Below are positions 53,078 through 60,601 of a DNA stretch of 64,000 bases, in pieces; position 1 is the first letter of the stretch; each line of letters begins with the position of its first letter. The notes below the pieces were generated by a model. That model ran no database searches. It was not told the origin of the DNA and saw only the letters and a list, made by a program, of their open reading frames with translations. Source of the stretch: ASMP01 sp964617015 (GTDB lineage: Archaea; Nanobdellota; Nanobdellia; Pacearchaeales; GW2011-AR1); assembly GCA_964617015.1 (NCBI GenBank), contig CAZTVG010000003.1, forward strand, positions 1 to 64,000. Reading direction: 5' to 3'. Both the position numbers and the translations under genes were made by a program.

Positions 53078-54403
53078 TTATATCATGTATTTTATGTCAT
53101 ATGAATTACTTGGATAAGAGAAAAGATAGTCTATAAAATCTTCTGTTTTCAATTTATTTTCAATTGCTAAAACAAACATATTAATAACATCATCTGCATT
53201 TGGATACAATAAATGCACCCCTATTATGTGACCTTTTTTATCTGTTAATATTTTGTATCCTGAATATTTAAGACCTATTCTTCTGGAATTATACCACGAA
53301 GATGTATCTACAAATCTTTTTTCATATTTAATTCCTTTCTTTTTTGCTTCTTCTTCTCTTAAACCCACAGAAGCTAGAGGAGGATAAGTGAAAACAACAC
53401 TCGCTGTAATTTTATGATTAACTTTGGTTGAATTTTTTTTCAAGAGGTTTTCTGCAATAACTTTTCCATGCAGTCCTGCGACAGGAGTTAAAGGCATACC
53501 ACTTGCAGCAGAATCGCCTCCAGAATATATTTTTGGATTTGATGTTTGCAAATAATCGTTGACAATAACCCCTTTTTCATTATACTTGACCCATGCTTTT
53601 TCTAAGTTGAGATCTTCTATGTCTGGAACTCTTCCAGCACCATGAACAACCATATGAGCCTTAAATTTTTTCTTTCTTGAATGAACTATTAATTCTTTTC
53701 CTTTTTTTTCAATTGATTTGGCAGGAGTATTAAGAATAACTTCTATACCTATTTCTTTAAACTCTTTTAATAAAATATTTACTAAATCTTTATCAAAATT
53801 TTTCAAAACGTCCTTGCTTCTATGAAGTATTTTTACCTTTGCTCCTGCACATGCTGCAACATGGGCCAGTTCAAAAGTAACATATCCTCCTCCGATAAAG
53901 ATAATATCTTTTGGAAGTTTTTTAGTTTCAAGAAATTCATCGCTTAAAGTGACGAATTTTTCTCCAGATATATTTAATTTTCTGGGTTTTGCGCCAGTTG
54001 CTATAACGATATAATTTCCTTCAATTTCTTGATTTCCTATCTTAAGAATATTTTTTCCAGTGAAAACAGCTTGCCCATGATAAGAATCTATTCCTGCTCT
54101 TTTGTATGCTTTCTCGTTATTTTTTGGAGTAGACTTGATAAGTGAATTTTTGAAATTCATTAAATCTCTCCAGTTTATTTTTGGCTCTTTTTTTATTCCT
54201 CTACTTTTTAAATCAATACTCCTATTGATTATTTCTGCCGCACCAACAAGAATTTTTTTTGGGTCACACCCACGTAATGCACAAGTTCCTCCAAAAGGCC
54301 TTGAATCAATAATGGCAACTTTCCAACCCGAAGTTCTGCACGTATAAGCTACGCTACTTCCTGTTGAACCTGTTCCAATAACAATAAGATCATATTTTTT
54401 CAC
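53078..54403 (-). CDS. FAD-dependent pyridine nucleotide-disulfide oxidoreductase
   Basis: A 441-residue flavoprotein (GTG start). FAD motif DLIVIGTGSTGSSVA, redox-active GGTCALRGCDPKK, NAD(P) motif IIFIGGGYVTFELAH, GGDSAASGMPLTPVAGLHGK. The C terminus ends YPSNSYDIKYMI and lacks the His-x4-Glu dyad of dihydrolipoamide dehydrogenase and glutathione reductase. It therefore belongs to a side group whose substrate is unclear. It sits 2 bases after the preceding gene in the mer-like operon; a thiol or metal-reducing role is inferred. Confidence 0.85.
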   Translation of the reverse strand: MKKYDLIVIGTGSTGSSVAYTCRTSGWKVAIIDSRPFGGTCALRGCDPKKILVGAAEIINRSIDLKSRGIKKEPKINWRDLMNFKNSLIKSTPKNNEKAYKRAGIDSYHGQAVFTGKNILKIGNQEIEGNYIVIATGAKPRKLNISGEKFVTLSDEFLETKKLPKDIIFIGGGYVTFELAHVAACAGAKVKILHRSKDVLKNFDKDLVNILLKEFKEIGIEVILNTPAKSIEKKGKELIVHSRKKKFKAHMVVHGAGRVPDIEDLNLEKAWVKYNEKGVIVNDYLQTSNPKIYSGGDSAASGMPLTPVAGLHGKVIAENLLKKNSTKVNHKITASVVFTYPPLASVGLREEEAKKKGIKYEKRFVDTSSWYNSRRIGLKYSGYKILTDKKGHIIGVHLLYPNADDVINMFVLAIENKLKTEDFIDYLFSYPSNSYDIKYMI

Positions 54404-54405
54404 AT

Positions 54406-54624
54406 TTAATTGTTCTCTTCGTTTTGATGTATTAATGTTCCTATTCCAAATGCAATTGCAACAAGAAGCAATGCTACTGCATCTCTATAAGCATGATCCT
54501 GAGAAAACATGCTAACTCCATCATTTGCCGCAGCAATCCAGAATACAACAAGTGCTACTACGCCAAGTATTCCAGTTATAGCAGATATTCCATGTAAAAT
54601 TGGTGACCACTTTATTTTTGTCAT
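54406..54624 (-). CDS. Small two-span membrane protein (72 aa)
   Basis: Two hydrophobic segments (ISAITGILGVVALVVFWIAA and DAVALLLVAIAFGIGTLIHQ) joined by a short loop (NDGVSMFSQDHAYR). A near-perfect Shine-Dalgarno GGAGGT precedes the ATG, which is unusual among the leaderless genes here. Not recognised. Confidence 0.6.
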   Translation of the reverse strand: MTKIKWSPILHGISAITGILGVVALVVFWIAAANDGVSMFSQDHAYRDAVALLLVAIAFGIGTLIHQNEENN

Positions 54625-54663
54625 ATTTTACCTCCTTTTTCTCTTTTTATTTTTTATTGTGAA

Positions 54664-55428
54664 TCATCTTAATTTTTTCTTTTTATTACCGAATCCCTCA
54701 AAAGCTCTCAAGACCTCTAAAGGCGTTGCAAAAATAACTGTGTTTGATTTATCAGAGCTCAAATCATTCAATGTTTGCAGAGTTCGTAAATGTAATGCTC
54801 CTTCTGACTTTGACAGGGTTTTTGCTGCTTTCGCCAGATCATCTGCCGCGATTACTTCTCCCTCTGCTTTTAATATGTTAGCCCTTCTTTCCCGCACAGC
54901 TTCAGCAGCCCTCGCAATTACTCTTTTCATGTCTTCAGGCAACTCAATATCTTTTATCTCTATCCTCGTAACCTTTATCCCCCATACATCGGTTGCGCTA
55001 TCTACTATGCTTTTTATCTTTTTTGATATTTTCTCTCTTTGTTGTAAAATTTCATCCAATTCAAATTCTCCAACTATATTTCGCATGGTTGTTTGTGAGA
55101 GCTGAGAAACAGCGAACTTAAAGTTTTCTACCTCTAAAATTGCTTTACTTGCATCTTCAACTTTAAAATATAAAACAGCATTAACCCTTATTGATATATT
55201 ATCCTTGCTCACACATTCCTGAGTCGTTACATCGAAAGTTCTAACCCTCAAGTCTACTCTTCTCCAGCTTTCAATTATAGGGATTATTATTCTCCAACCA
55301 GGCTGCATCAATCCGATATACTTACCAAATCTAAACTTGACTCCTCTTTCAAATTGATTGACCTGCTTGATTGTCCAAATCAAGATCAGTAGAACGATAA
55401 TTCCAGGTGTGATAAAAGATATAACCAT
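54664..55428 (-). CDS. SPFH/stomatin family protein (slipin)
   Basis: A 254-residue protein. An N-terminal membrane hairpin (FITPGIIVLLILIWTI) precedes the SPFH domain: VNQFERGVKFRFGKYIGLMQ, PGWRIIIPIIESWRRVDLRV, RTFDVTTQECVSKDNISIRV, ELPEDMKRVIARAAEAVRER and RANILKAEGEVIAADDLAKA. It builds membrane scaffolds, often with an NfeD partner, which is absent. In this operon it may organise the metal-handling membrane proteins. Confidence 0.9.
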   Translation of the reverse strand: MVISFITPGIIVLLILIWTIKQVNQFERGVKFRFGKYIGLMQPGWRIIIPIIESWRRVDLRVRTFDVTTQECVSKDNISIRVNAVLYFKVEDASKAILEVENFKFAVSQLSQTTMRNIVGEFELDEILQQREKISKKIKSIVDSATDVWGIKVTRIEIKDIELPEDMKRVIARAAEAVRERRANILKAEGEVIAADDLAKAAKTLSKSEGALHLRTLQTLNDLSSDKSNTVIFATPLEVLRAFEGFGNKKKKLR

Positions 55429-55506
55429 GCTTTATGTTGAGAATAATAATTAATAAAACTTTTGGTTAGAAAAGATTCGATATTTTGCTTTATTTTTTCA
55501 GCCAGA

Positions 55507-55632
55507 TTAAATCCCATCTATGACTCTAAATTTTATTAAATTAAAGATACCAGCTATTGTTCCTATTATGGTAAAGGCATTCCCACAGATGTTTCCGTCA
55601 TTACTCAACAACCTTATCTGCAGCACTCGCAT
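55507..55632 (-). CDS. Doubtful 41-aa membrane peptide
   Basis: An ATG inside the end of the metallothionein-like gene opens MRVLQIRLLSNDGNICGNAF followed by the hydrophobic TIIGTIAGIFNLIKF. It fills the space before the SPFH gene, overlapping its neighbour by 19 bases as others here do. Codon and family support are lacking. Confidence 0.25.
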   Translation of the reverse strand: MRVLQIRLLSNDGNICGNAFTIIGTIAGIFNLIKFRVIDGI

Positions 55633-55736
55633 TTATTTGAATTTTCTTTGCATTCACACTTATCGCACTTATTTTTTGAGTTTGTTCCTTTAAATTCACA
55701 TTTGCATTCTGAACACTTGCTTATTTCCTTTTTCAT
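55614..55736 (-). CDS. Metallothionein-like Cys-rich protein (40 aa)
   Basis: The frame encodes MKKEISKCSECKCEFKGTNS then KNKCDKCECKENSNKCECCR. Nine of 40 residues are Cys in CxxCxC, CxxCxC and CxCC arrays with no aromatics after Phe15, the pattern of metallothioneins that chelate Hg, Cd, Zn or Cu. It lies 8 bases after the small membrane protein in the mer-like operon, so a mercury-buffering role is the natural inference. Confidence 0.75.
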   Translation of the reverse strand: MKKEISKCSECKCEFKGTNSKNKCDKCECKENSNKCECCR

Positions 55737-55744
55737 TTTTTTCC

Positions 55745-55912
55745 TCATTCCATTATACCTTTCTTCCTTGTAAAATATATCCATAAAGCTATTGCTAAAA
55801 GAATTAATAAACCCACTGCTATCAAGCCAGGAGTTGAGCTTCCGGTAGAAGGAATACTTCCTGGTGCTGTTCTAGTAGTTCCATGATACAAAAAAATTAA
55901 TTTATTTAACAT
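55745..55912 (-). CDS. Small single-span membrane protein (55 aa)
   Basis: MLNKLIFLYHGTTRTAPGSI, a Ser/Thr/Pro stalk (PSTGSSTPG), one span (LIAVGLLILLAIALWIYF) and a basic tail. The ATG begins where the previous stop ends (1-base overlap). The first residues match those of the protein at 52834-53055, so the two are paralogues. Function is unknown. Confidence 0.65.
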   Translation of the reverse strand: MLNKLIFLYHGTTRTAPGSIPSTGSSTPGLIAVGLLILLAIALWIYFTRKKGIME

Positions 55913-56070
55913 TATACCTTTACAGAATGTTTAGTTATTTCTATGCTGCAGCTTTTATTTTTATTGCAGAATTCTTCACATTTTTCAGCCCACTTTTTAT
56001 CTTTGTAGTAAAAACCACATGCTTCACACTGAAAATATTTTTTACCTTGCTTTTCTATTTCTTTCACCAT
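55912..56070 (-). CDS. Small Cys-motif protein A (52 aa)
   Basis: MVKEIEKQGKKYFQCEACGF then YYKDKKWAEKCEEFCNKNKS and a short tail. CxxC plus CxxxC forms a likely zinc or mercury site. It is a paralogue of the 53-aa protein at 58011-58172. It follows the MerT-like gene by 1 base, a position where small periplasmic or cytosolic metal carriers are found in known mer operons. Confidence 0.7.
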   Translation of the reverse strand: MVKEIEKQGKKYFQCEACGFYYKDKKWAEKCEEFCNKNKSCSIEITKHSVKV

Positions 56071-56071
56071 T

Positions 56072-56386
56072 TTAACTAAAAATTCTCCCACCCATTACAA
56101 AAAATATCGACCATATCCATAATGCTATTGAAATTAAAGTAATTATTGAAATATAAACTCTATGCTTTACTGTTTTATAATTCCCAATCCAGACATTGTA
56201 ATTTGCATATCCAATTAACAAAACAGAAAAAATAAAGAAATAAGGAGTTAATTTTGACAAAAATACTCCTAAGGCTCCTCCAGCCAATCCAAAAAAGGCT
56301 ACGGCAATTGGCAAAATGCAACACCAAGGCACAGCAAAAATATGTATGTAGGTTACGAAGCTTTTCTTTTTACCTTCTTTTACCAT
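56072..56386 (-). CDS. merT: MerT-like mercuric ion transport protein
   Basis: The ATG at 56386 gives 104 residues; the longer frame begins with TTG. Span 1 is IHIFAVPWCCILPIAVAFFG with the vicinal Cys pair CC, followed by LAGGALGVFLSKLTPYFFIF and SVLLIGYANYNVWIGNY. This reproduces the MerT pattern (CCxxPLxLLALGxxGA ... LxPYRPxF ... GYAF). A third span ends the protein. MerT takes Hg(II) from outside to MerA. The family call is by pattern from memory. Confidence 0.65.
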   Translation of the reverse strand: MVKEGKKKSFVTYIHIFAVPWCCILPIAVAFFGLAGGALGVFLSKLTPYFFIFSVLLIGYANYNVWIGNYKTVKHRVYISIITLISIALWIWSIFFVMGGRIFS

Positions 56387-56387
56387 T

Positions 56388-56816
56388 TTATTCTTTTTCA
56401 AATCCCTCCATTTTATAAATTATGAAAGTTAAAATAAAAATAGATGCAAGCAAGAATAACCAACTAAAATAGCTTAGCGTCACAATAACACTTAATGGAA
56501 GGAAAAAAGCCAGTGCTGGAATACATGCAGGACAAGCTCCTAGTAACACTCCAAAAATAGATGCAGATGCTCCACCTTTAATATTTGTCTCACATGTTTT
56601 TCGTTGTTTGTTATAAATATACAAGACAACAAAACTTCCTGTAAGTAATGCCATAACTGGATATAAAAAAATAGTATATGAAATGCCAATCATTGTTTTA
56701 AACCAAACATCCAATCCTTTCAAGAGAATTGCTGGCCACAAAAGAACAACAACAACTACAAGAGTTCCTATTAAAGCAGTCTTTCTGTTTTTCCATGCTT
56801 CAATTAATCTTATCAT
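56388..56816 (-). CDS. CPxC membrane protein (142 aa)
   Basis: Four spans: TALIGTLVVVVVLLWPAILL, YTIFLYPVMALLTGSFVVLY, the Cys span FGVLLGACPACIPALAFFLP and YFSWLFLLASIFILTFIIYK. The ACPAC motif at a span end can bind soft metals or be redox active. The same layout occurs at 61215-61709 (GGACPGC). It starts within the TlpA stop (ATGA). It may be a metal permease or redox partner; no named family recognised. Confidence 0.65.
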   Translation of the reverse strand: MIRLIEAWKNRKTALIGTLVVVVVLLWPAILLKGLDVWFKTMIGISYTIFLYPVMALLTGSFVVLYIYNKQRKTCETNIKGGASASIFGVLLGACPACIPALAFFLPLSVIVTLSYFSWLFLLASIFILTFIIYKMEGFEKE

Positions 56817-57700
56817 TTGTATTCAACCTTTATTTTTTCATCATCTTTTATCTCATGTTCAACTCCAGCCTTTTCTCCATTAACAGTAATTTCTGCATCG
56901 CAATATTTTCCAAAATCTGTAACAATGCAATCATCATCAACCACCCATCTAAGTGTTTCAAATAAATATCTCAATGTGATGCCTTTTGCATGAACATGAA
57001 CGCTTTTCCCATCTTTGTCTTCAAAATGAACAAACGAACTTTTTAACTGATATTGGTCATTGGAAAAATCTACCTTTTCTCCACCAAACATAACAGAGAT
57101 GTTTGCATGTTCATGAATTGAACCTAATACAAGGTCGGTAGACTCACCTTTAACTATTAAATCTTCGAGTGTTTTTGTATCAATAGGAAAACCATTATCT
57201 CTATAAATAATTTTACCTTCTGGATTGACCAAGAGTGTAGTATCAAAAGTTCTTATATTGTATAACTGTGCAATACTTCCATCATCAAATCCCATAATCC
57301 AGTTATCTTGACCAAATTCTTTTCTAAACTTTTCTAAATCGTTATTCGTTTCCCTTGGATCCACATCTATCTGCATAACTACTAATTGAGAACCTTCAAG
57401 ATTTTCTTGGGCTCTTCTCACGTTATTAGCTTCAATCTGACAAGGAGTGCACCACGTTGCCATCGATGCGAACAAAACATATTTACCTCTGAAATCAGAA
57501 AGTTTTACTACATCTTCTTCTATTGTAGATAGGGAAAAATCAGGAGCAATATCTCCCAGATCAGAACCTATTTCTCCACTAAAAGTGAAATTCTTATTTG
57601 ATGAATTACCGCTATTATTCAAAATAAAAAAACCAATTGATACTAAGACTATGATTAGAATAGTCCAGAGAGTTTTCTTTTTTATTTTTAATTCTGTCAT
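56813..57700 (-). CDS. TlpA-like thioredoxin with extra C-terminal domain
   Basis: A 295-residue protein with an N-terminal anchor (LWTILIIVLVSIGFFILNN). An exported TlpA/AhpC-type domain follows: APDFSLSTIEEDVVKLSDFR, ATWCTPCQIEANNVRRAQEN with WCTPC, and cis-Pro region FDTTLLVNPEGKIIYRDNG. Residues about 195-295 form an added domain (HEHANISVMFGGEKVDFSND, SSFVHFEDKDGKSVHVHAKG) with His residues and two Cys (DDDCIVTDFGKYCDAEITV). It may present electrons to the metal proteins beside it. Confidence 0.8.
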   Translation of the reverse strand: MTELKIKKKTLWTILIIVLVSIGFFILNNSGNSSNKNFTFSGEIGSDLGDIAPDFSLSTIEEDVVKLSDFRGKYVLFASMATWCTPCQIEANNVRRAQENLEGSQLVVMQIDVDPRETNNDLEKFRKEFGQDNWIMGFDDGSIAQLYNIRTFDTTLLVNPEGKIIYRDNGFPIDTKTLEDLIVKGESTDLVLGSIHEHANISVMFGGEKVDFSNDQYQLKSSFVHFEDKDGKSVHVHAKGITLRYLFETLRWVVDDDCIVTDFGKYCDAEITVNGEKAGVEHEIKDDEKIKVEYK

Positions 57701-58008
57701 TTTCGTTTTTTACTTATTTTGTATTTAACAATATGATCTCCACATATATTATCTCCATATTTCATCTTTAAGGTAAAAATAATTATTGTTGAGATTAGGT
57801 TTACAGACACCAGGGTTATAAAAACTGGTTCTTTTGTTGAAATCGCATGGATAAGAATTAATGTTGAGGCAATAATCCATAAAGACCATGCCTCTTTATC
57901 AATCCCCATGGTACATCTTTTTTTTATCAAATGTATGATTTGTGGAAGATAAGCAAAAGCTACTAAAACCGCTCCTATAAATCCGATAATTTGTAAGACA
58001 TCTGTCAT
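57697..58008 (-). CDS. PQ-loop (SemiSWEET-like) membrane protein
   Basis: A 103-residue three-span protein: IIGFIGAVLVAFAYLPQIIH with the PQ motif, AWSLWIIASTLILIHAISTK, FITLVSVNLISTIIIFTLKM, then a basic tail with one Cys (DNICGDH). SemiSWEETs dimerise to move small molecules; the one here may export or import a thiol or sugar. Gene overlaps: ATGA with TlpA. Confidence 0.85.
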   Translation of the reverse strand: MTDVLQIIGFIGAVLVAFAYLPQIIHLIKKRCTMGIDKEAWSLWIIASTLILIHAISTKEPVFITLVSVNLISTIIIFTLKMKYGDNICGDHIVKYKISKKRK

Positions 58009-58010
58009 TG

Positions 58011-58172
58011 TTAATTCACTCTTTTTCTGAATAACTTGAATTTTTTAATCTGAAGATTATACTTCTTACAAAAATCTTCATATTCATCTGCGAATTTTTT
58101 CTCTCTATATAGGAAACTACAAAACTTGCACCTAAAATACCTCCCCCCTTTTATCTTAACTTCTTTTACCAT
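58011..58172 (-). CDS. Small Cys-motif protein B (53 aa)
   Basis: MVKEVKIKGGRYFRCKFCSF then LYREKKFADEYEDFCKKYNL and a basic tail. It lies 2 bases after NAD kinase and 2 bases before the PQ-loop gene. Compared with protein A at 55912-56070 it keeps CxxC and the last Cys but lacks one (EYEDFC against KCEEFC). The pair are paralogues flanking the membrane genes. Confidence 0.7.
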   Translation of the reverse strand: MVKEVKIKGGRYFRCKFCSFLYREKKFADEYEDFCKKYNLQIKKFKLFRKRVN

Positions 58173-58174
58173 TT

Positions 58175-58882
58175 TTATTCAGGATAAATTAATGAAACTT
58201 TTTCCTTGCTTTTTTTAATTTGAACAAAATCATTTTTATCAATAGATATAATTAACGGATCATTATCTGAAGAAACAACAGCACTATTTCTAATCACTTT
58301 TAATTTTATAACATCCTCGTCTTTTAACATTAAAGGATTAATTTTTTTTATTAAGTTATTAAATCCCACCCCAAATCCTTTTTTAAAACTTTTTCCAGTT
58401 ATAGATTCAAAATATCCTGTTGAACCAAAAATAGTTGAAACAATAATGCCATCACCTATTAATTCCCCATTTATTTTTTTATTATTAATATAAAAACTAA
58501 ATCTTAGTGCATGGTATGGCTCTCTGTTTCTTATAACAATATCATTAGCAGCAGTTTTTTTAATAAATTCATTATGTCTTTTTATTCTTGCCTCAATTTT
58601 ATTGTATGTTTTAATCTTATATTTTTTTTCTTTTATTTTTGTTAATAATTTTTTTAAATCATCCCCACTATGTTCTTTACAAAGATTACAGGGACTCTTA
58701 TTTCCAATTAAAAGTTTAGGAACTGAAGGGAACATTCTTTCTGCAATTAAAAAAGATCCGTCTCCTCCAAAAGAAATTACTATCTCTGGATTTTTTTCAT
58801 CAATTTTATACCCTTCCATTTTAACCTGTTTTTTTAGATTATTAACTTCTTTCTTAATTTTTCCAACAACAGCAATTTTCAT
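58175..58882 (-). CDS. nadK: NAD kinase
   Basis: The ATG at 58882 (MKIAVVGKIKKEVNNLKKQV) gives 235 residues. EIVISFGGDGSFLIAERMF holds the GGDG motif, TAANDIVIRNREPYHALRFS the NE/D region and ELIGDGIIVSTIFGSTGYFE the GxxxSTxxGSTAY motif. It makes NADP(H), the cofactor MerA needs; clustering right after merA gives a direct supply link. A C-terminal beta domain is intact. Confidence 0.88.
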   Translation of the reverse strand: MKIAVVGKIKKEVNNLKKQVKMEGYKIDEKNPEIVISFGGDGSFLIAERMFPSVPKLLIGNKSPCNLCKEHSGDDLKKLLTKIKEKKYKIKTYNKIEARIKRHNEFIKKTAANDIVIRNREPYHALRFSFYINNKKINGELIGDGIIVSTIFGSTGYFESITGKSFKKGFGVGFNNLIKKINPLMLKDEDVIKLKVIRNSAVVSSDNDPLIISIDKNDFVQIKKSKEKVSLIYPE

Positions 58883-58886
58883 TTTC

Positions 58887-60296
58887 TCATTCCACACAAC
58901 AAGCCATATCATCTAAGTCTTGGGTAAAACTTTGGGCAACTTTTTTAATCATTTCACTCATTGTAGGGAATACATGTATAGTATCCCTAATATCATCAAT
59001 AGTCATTTTGTTTTTAATTGCATAAGTTGCAGTTGTAATAATGTCTGCTGCCATGGGAGAAACAATTTGAACGCCAATTACTTGTTTTGTCTTATGATCT
59101 AAAACCATTCTAATCATCCCCCTTGTATCTTTAACAGCAAGTGCTTTTTCAACATGATCTAATTTTATTGTGGAGCACATGCACGTTTTGTATTTTTTCA
59201 TATATTCTTCTTCGGTTATGCCAACAGAAGCAACAGCAGGGGATGTAAAAACAACAGAAGGAACTTCATTATAGTTGATTGTTTTCTTAGCATTTTCAAA
59301 CATATTAATAACAGAGATGCTTCCTTGCTTCGCCGCCGTAGTTTCCAGAGGCATCAAACCAGTCACATCACCAGCAGCATAAATGTGTCTTTGAGAAGTC
59401 TGCATGTATTTATTTACTTCAACAAATCCTCTTTCATCAAGCTTAACTCCTGCCTTATCAGCACCAAGATTTCTTGTATGTGGATTCAAGCCAGTTCCGA
59501 GAAACAATCTTTCCGCAGTAATTTTTTTAAAACCTTTTCCCTTTATTTCTACGTAAAGTTCTATACCTTTTGATGTTTTCTTAACCTCATTAGCATTAAC
59601 ACCTGTGTGTATCTTAATTCCCTCTTCTTCTAAGTATTTTCTTAATTCTTTTGCAACTAATGAATCCATCTTGGTAAGAATTCTATCAGAACGTTGCAAT
59701 ACAATAACTTTTATTCCAAAGTGATGGAATATTTGTGAGAATTCCATTCCTTGTGGACCTGCTCCAAAGATTATTACTGATTTAGGTCTCTTTTTCAAGT
59801 CAAATACATTTGTATTAGTTAGATAATCTATTTTTTCTATTCCTTTAATAGGGGGTACAAACGTTGATGCTCCTGTTGCGATTATTATATTGCCTGCTTT
59901 AAATTTTTCTTTTCCAACAGAAACAATATTTTTATCTATAAATTTAGCTCTACCCTCTTTAAAATCAATATGCTTTTGTTTTCCAATTACCTTTCCATAA
60001 TTTTTCTCTCTAAACTTCTCAATCATGTCTCTTGTTTCTCTTAAAGCTATAACGAAATCTGCTTTTCCTTTTAGATTGATTCCTTTAAATTTAGATTGCA
60101 TTGGGTAGTAATACTCTTCTCCCTGATGAAGCATTATCTTAGAAGGGATACATCCAACATTAACACACGTGCCACCCAAAGGCAATAATTTGGAGTCATT
60201 AATCATTAGGGTTTTCTTTTTCAGCTGATTAGCCTTATTGGCTGCCGCAAAAGCTGTAGCTCCTCCACCAATAATAATCAAATCATATTCTTTCAT
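58887..60296 (-). CDS. merA: Mercuric(II) reductase
   Basis: The ATG at 60296 (MKEYDLIIIGGGATAFAAAN, 469 aa) overlaps the ArsR stop as ATGA. FAD motif, redox-active GGTCVNVGCIPSK, NAD(P) motif VIIFGAGPQGMEFSQ, GDVTGLMPLETTAAKQG, FTSPAVASVG and AADIITTATYAIKNKMTIDD. The terminus FTQDLDDMACCVE carries the vicinal CC of MerA that receives Hg(II). No N-terminal MerP-like domain. No 2-oxoacid dehydrogenase genes are near, which argues against lipoamide dehydrogenase. Confidence 0.9.
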   Translation of the reverse strand: MKEYDLIIIGGGATAFAAANKANQLKKKTLMINDSKLLPLGGTCVNVGCIPSKIMLHQGEEYYYPMQSKFKGINLKGKADFVIALRETRDMIEKFREKNYGKVIGKQKHIDFKEGRAKFIDKNIVSVGKEKFKAGNIIIATGASTFVPPIKGIEKIDYLTNTNVFDLKKRPKSVIIFGAGPQGMEFSQIFHHFGIKVIVLQRSDRILTKMDSLVAKELRKYLEEEGIKIHTGVNANEVKKTSKGIELYVEIKGKGFKKITAERLFLGTGLNPHTRNLGADKAGVKLDERGFVEVNKYMQTSQRHIYAAGDVTGLMPLETTAAKQGSISVINMFENAKKTINYNEVPSVVFTSPAVASVGITEEEYMKKYKTCMCSTIKLDHVEKALAVKDTRGMIRMVLDHKTKQVIGVQIVSPMAADIITTATYAIKNKMTIDDIRDTIHVFPTMSEMIKKVAQSFTQDLDDMACCVE

Positions 60297-60601
60297 TTTA
60301 TAACTCCACAATTTTTTAATCTTTTATTGTACATTTTTATATGTTCCTCCATATTCTTTAAAATAGGAATCATGTGCTTTTTATCTAATTCATAAATGCG
60401 TTGTTTTCCATTTTGTTTTGCTGTAATAAATCCACAATCTTCAAGGCATTTTAGATTATGAGAAACCCTACTTTGTTCAAACCCTAATTTTTTGCCTATC
60501 TCTTTAACATTTTCAGGTCTTTTTTTAAGCAGATTAATGATTTCAAATCTAGTATTATTTGAAAATGCTTTAAAAAACAATCTGTATTGTAATTCTCTCA
60601 T
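60293..60601 (-). CDS. ArsR-family metalloregulator
   Basis: A 102-residue winged helix protein: LFFKAFSNNTRFEIINLLKK, RPENVKEIGKKLGFEQSRVS, HNLKCLEDCGFITAKQNGKQ, RIYELDKKHMIPILKNMEEH. Cys in KCLEDCGF (helix 4/5) and in KNCGVIK at the end could form a thiolate metal sensor. It leads the operon and sits on its own palindromic operator, so it should repress and be relieved by metal. It replaces MerR, the usual mer regulator in bacteria. Confidence 0.88.
   Translation of the reverse strand: MRELQYRLFFKAFSNNTRFEIINLLKKRPENVKEIGKKLGFEQSRVSHNLKCLEDCGFITAKQNGKQRIYELDKKHMIPILKNMEEHIKMYNKRLKNCGVIK

Noticed and set aside
58887..60296. Dihydrolipoamide dehydrogenase
   Set aside because: The terminal ACC motif, ArsR and MerT-like neighbours and lack of 2-oxoacid dehydrogenase genes favour MerA.
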